40,824 nt of DNA from positions 1-40,824 of the forward strand of contig CADWAF010002588.1 in NCBI GenBank assembly GCA_902984215.1. Direction: 5' to 3'. The first letter of the stretch is position 1. Each line of letters begins with the position of its first letter. This document shows positions 39,429-40,824 of the stretch, in pieces. This DNA comes from Willaertia magna. Its lineage: Eukaryota; Heterolobosea; Eutetramitea; Acrasida; Naegleriidae. The notes under the pieces were generated by a model. It ran no database searches. It was given only the letters and a program-made list of their open reading frames with translations, and was not told the origin of the DNA. A program made the position numbers and the translations under genes.

Positions 39429-40325
39429 TTATATTACTTCTAAGCTGTTAATGTAATTTTCTAAGTATTTTGAACGGTCGTTTAAGGGAACGTCATCCTT
39501 AATAACACGAAAATGAATTCCATTTTCTTTATAAATTTCTTTCATAACTTTTGTAAATTTCCTCAAGTCTGAAATTGGTTCAACCATTCTCACTCCATCT
39601 TCTTTAATTGTTTCTTCTCTTGGTTCAACAACAAAGAAATGGAAACATTTGTTTGAGTTTTCAGCTAAAAATTCTAAGACATTTTTGACGTTTTCCTTCA
39701 TTTCTAGGTACAGTTCTTCAGAATGATATATTTTACAATATGTCAAATTGTCAATGATGGATCTGTCAAATAAAACAACAGATGTTACAAAAGAAATATG
39801 CGACGGATAGGTGGCGTAACTGCTCTTAAATATTTCAACTTGTTTTTCTAACAATTTCTTTTGATAATGTTTTTTGACCGTGAGATCTTTTAAATCTTCT
39901 TTTGTAATGGCCATTTCTTTCAAGGTTTCTCTTCCTAACTCAGATAGTATAGTAACGACCTTAAATTTGGAACTATTACTTTCATCTTTTACCTTGTTAA
40001 TAAGAGTAGTTTTTCCAACTAAGTGAGCTCCACTAATGAAAATATATGTTGTCTTTGGAATAACTTGGTGGAATGATGTGGTGACTGGTTGATTAGCAAT
40101 ATCCCAATGAGTTTGAATTTTCAAGATACTTTCTTTGTTAGTTTGTTCAAATGTGTAACTAGTTAACAATTTAATTAAAATCACTTTCATTTCAATCATA
40201 GCTAAATCTCTTTCAGCACAACTTTTTTTACCAAAACCAAAAGGGAAGAAGTTGTTATAAAGATTTTCTTCTTTAAATCTATCAGGATTGAATTCATTCG
40301 GATTTTCATAAACTGAGGCATCCAT
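39429..40325 (-). CDS. Cytochrome P450 C-terminal part fused to P-loop NTPase
   Basis: This is a single open frame of 298 residues from an internal Met at 40325. Residues 1-90 are the P450 C-terminus: ENPNEFNPDRF (the PxxF meander) and the heme-thiolate loop FPFGFGKKSCAERDLA (F-x2-G-x3-C-x2-R), then the I/K-rich last helix. Without a break, VIPKTTYIFISGAHLVGKTTLINKV starts a P-loop domain (Walker A GAHLVGKT, about 97-104) with the layout of NadR-like or AAA_28 kinases (ELGRETLKE, LFDRSIIDNLTY, HFFVVEPREE). The P450 N-terminal 300 or so residues are missing, so heme chemistry is unlikely; the NTPase part looks complete. Upstream P450 sequence continues in another frame (next entry). It lies between the two RCC1-like tandem copies. 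Confidence 0.75.
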   Translation of the reverse strand: MDASVYENPNEFNPDRFKEENLYNNFFPFGFGKKSCAERDLAMIEMKVILIKLLTSYTFEQTNKESILKIQTHWDIANQPVTTSFHQVIPKTTYIFISGAHLVGKTTLINKVKDESNSSKFKVVTILSELGRETLKEMAITKEDLKDLTVKKHYQKKLLEKQVEIFKSSYATYPSHISFVTSVVLFDRSIIDNLTYCKIYHSEELYLEMKENVKNVLEFLAENSNKCFHFFVVEPREETIKEDGVRMVEPISDLRKFTKVMKEIYKENGIHFRVIKDDVPLNDRSKYLENYINSLEVI

Positions 40326-40513
40326 ATTGATAGAATGAACGTCGAAAATAAATTTTGCGCCTTTTTAACTTTGGTTGTTCTCAATTTCTTCGACTCATCT
40401 TGGTTGGTTAACGAAAAACTTTTGTAAGCTTTTCTAAGAATTACAGGACCAACCGGTTTAATTCTCATGCTTTCTTGTAAGGAATTAAAGTTATACTGTA
40501 AATAAAATTTCAT
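40326..40513 (-). pseudogene. Upstream P450 fragment (ExxR region) separated by a one-base frameshift
   Basis: In the frame starting at 40513, NSLQESMRIKPVGPVILRKA carries the P450 K-helix ExxR motif (E-S-M-R) and its following strand. It runs to TTKVKK, where a five-A run breaks the frame; one more A would give KKGAKFIFDVHSIN joined to MDASVYENP of the main frame. Just upstream, TTTATTTACAG looks like an intron acceptor, so earlier exons may have existed. Beyond 40514 lies the promoter of the RCC1-like copy 2, with no further P450 sequence seen. Confidence 0.65.
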
Positions 40514-40575
40514 TTAAATTATTTAAAAAAATTACGCATGGAAAACTGTTTATTTTTGTAAAAAATTAAAAAAAA

Positions 40576-40824
40576 ATGTCTGCAGAAAAGAACAACATCA
40601 CCCTAACACCAATAATTGACAACCAAAATAATAAATTATTAATTCCAAATTCAACAACAACTACAAACACCAACACTAGCTCAACAAATAATAATAATCA
40701 ATTTGAAATCTATATCGGAGGTTCCACTCTTTCCGGCGCTTTAATGATTAACAGTAGTTCAATAATTAATAATGATCAAAATGACAAGTACCCTGTACCA
40801 AATGATAACACTTGGCCATATGTA
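40576..40824 (+). CDS. RCC1-like protein, tandem copy 2 (cut by window end)
   Basis: ATG 40576 follows AAAAAA. The visible 83 codons are open and parallel copy 1: MSAEKNNITLTPIIDNQNNK, then a T/N tract longer than in copy 1, EIYIGGSTLSGALMI, and NDKYPVPNDNTWPYV at the window edge. Whether it continues with complete RCC1 repeats cannot be seen. Confidence 0.7.
   Translation, partial: MSAEKNNITLTPIIDNQNNKLLIPNSTTTTNTNTSSTNNNNQFEIYIGGSTLSGALMINSSSIINNDQNDKYPVPNDNTWPYV

Noticed and set aside
1..40824. CRISPR arrays, bacterial operons, insertion sequences or viral genes
   Set aside because: No spaced direct repeats, no transposase, integrase or viral replication proteins seen; gene structure is eukaryotic throughout.

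Overview
The window is nuclear DNA of an AT-rich, intron-poor unicellular eukaryote. Genes are dense on both strands. Spliced genes have short GT-AG introns of about 47-103 bases, asparagine runs are common, and the standard code fits. Gene content (ARV1, SMC6, MAP kinase, Tat-SF1, NPC1/patched) with expanded RCC1, F-box and LRR families suits a heterolobosean amoeba such as Naegleria. That assignment is an inference; a dictyostelid-like lineage is not formally excluded.

Region A (1 to about 9.2 kb): a divergent pair (unknown gene / spliced ARV1), a secreted DOMON protein, a mitochondrial GGQ rescue factor, a tRNA-Lys(UUU), an extremely AT-rich block of about 800 bases, a five-exon MFS transporter and three lineage-specific genes.

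Region B (9.4 to 27.8 kb): the conserved core. It holds SMC6, a probable Ima1/TMEM201-type inner nuclear membrane protein, a secreted coiled-coil protein, a MAP kinase with an S-K-Y activation site, a Tat-SF1/Cus2 splicing factor, a four-exon NPC1/patched protein, a MAPEG-family membrane protein that abuts its convergent neighbour with no gap, and two unrecognised genes.

Region C (27.8 to 40.8 kb): a fast-evolving accessory segment. It holds a U-box/coiled-coil/MATH gene split by a two-base insertion, copied scraps of neighbouring genes, a transglutaminase-like gene, intact and broken RCC1-like genes, a wrecked F-box/LRR gene, F-box-like genes, a small secreted peptide, and a cytochrome P450 tail fused to a P-loop NTPase between two tandem RCC1-like copies.

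The most striking item is at 33249-34436. A near-perfect histone H3 N-terminal tail (ARTKQT-T-RKSTGGKA-A-RKQ after Met) is encoded in frame at the start of an F-box-like protein that has no histone fold. This looks like a histone-tail mimic attached to a putative ubiquitin-ligase adaptor, and I know of no described counterpart. Its neighbours include ubiquitin-type (U-box, F-box) and RCC1-like genes. A functional link between them is speculation; shared location in a recombining segment is the safer reading.
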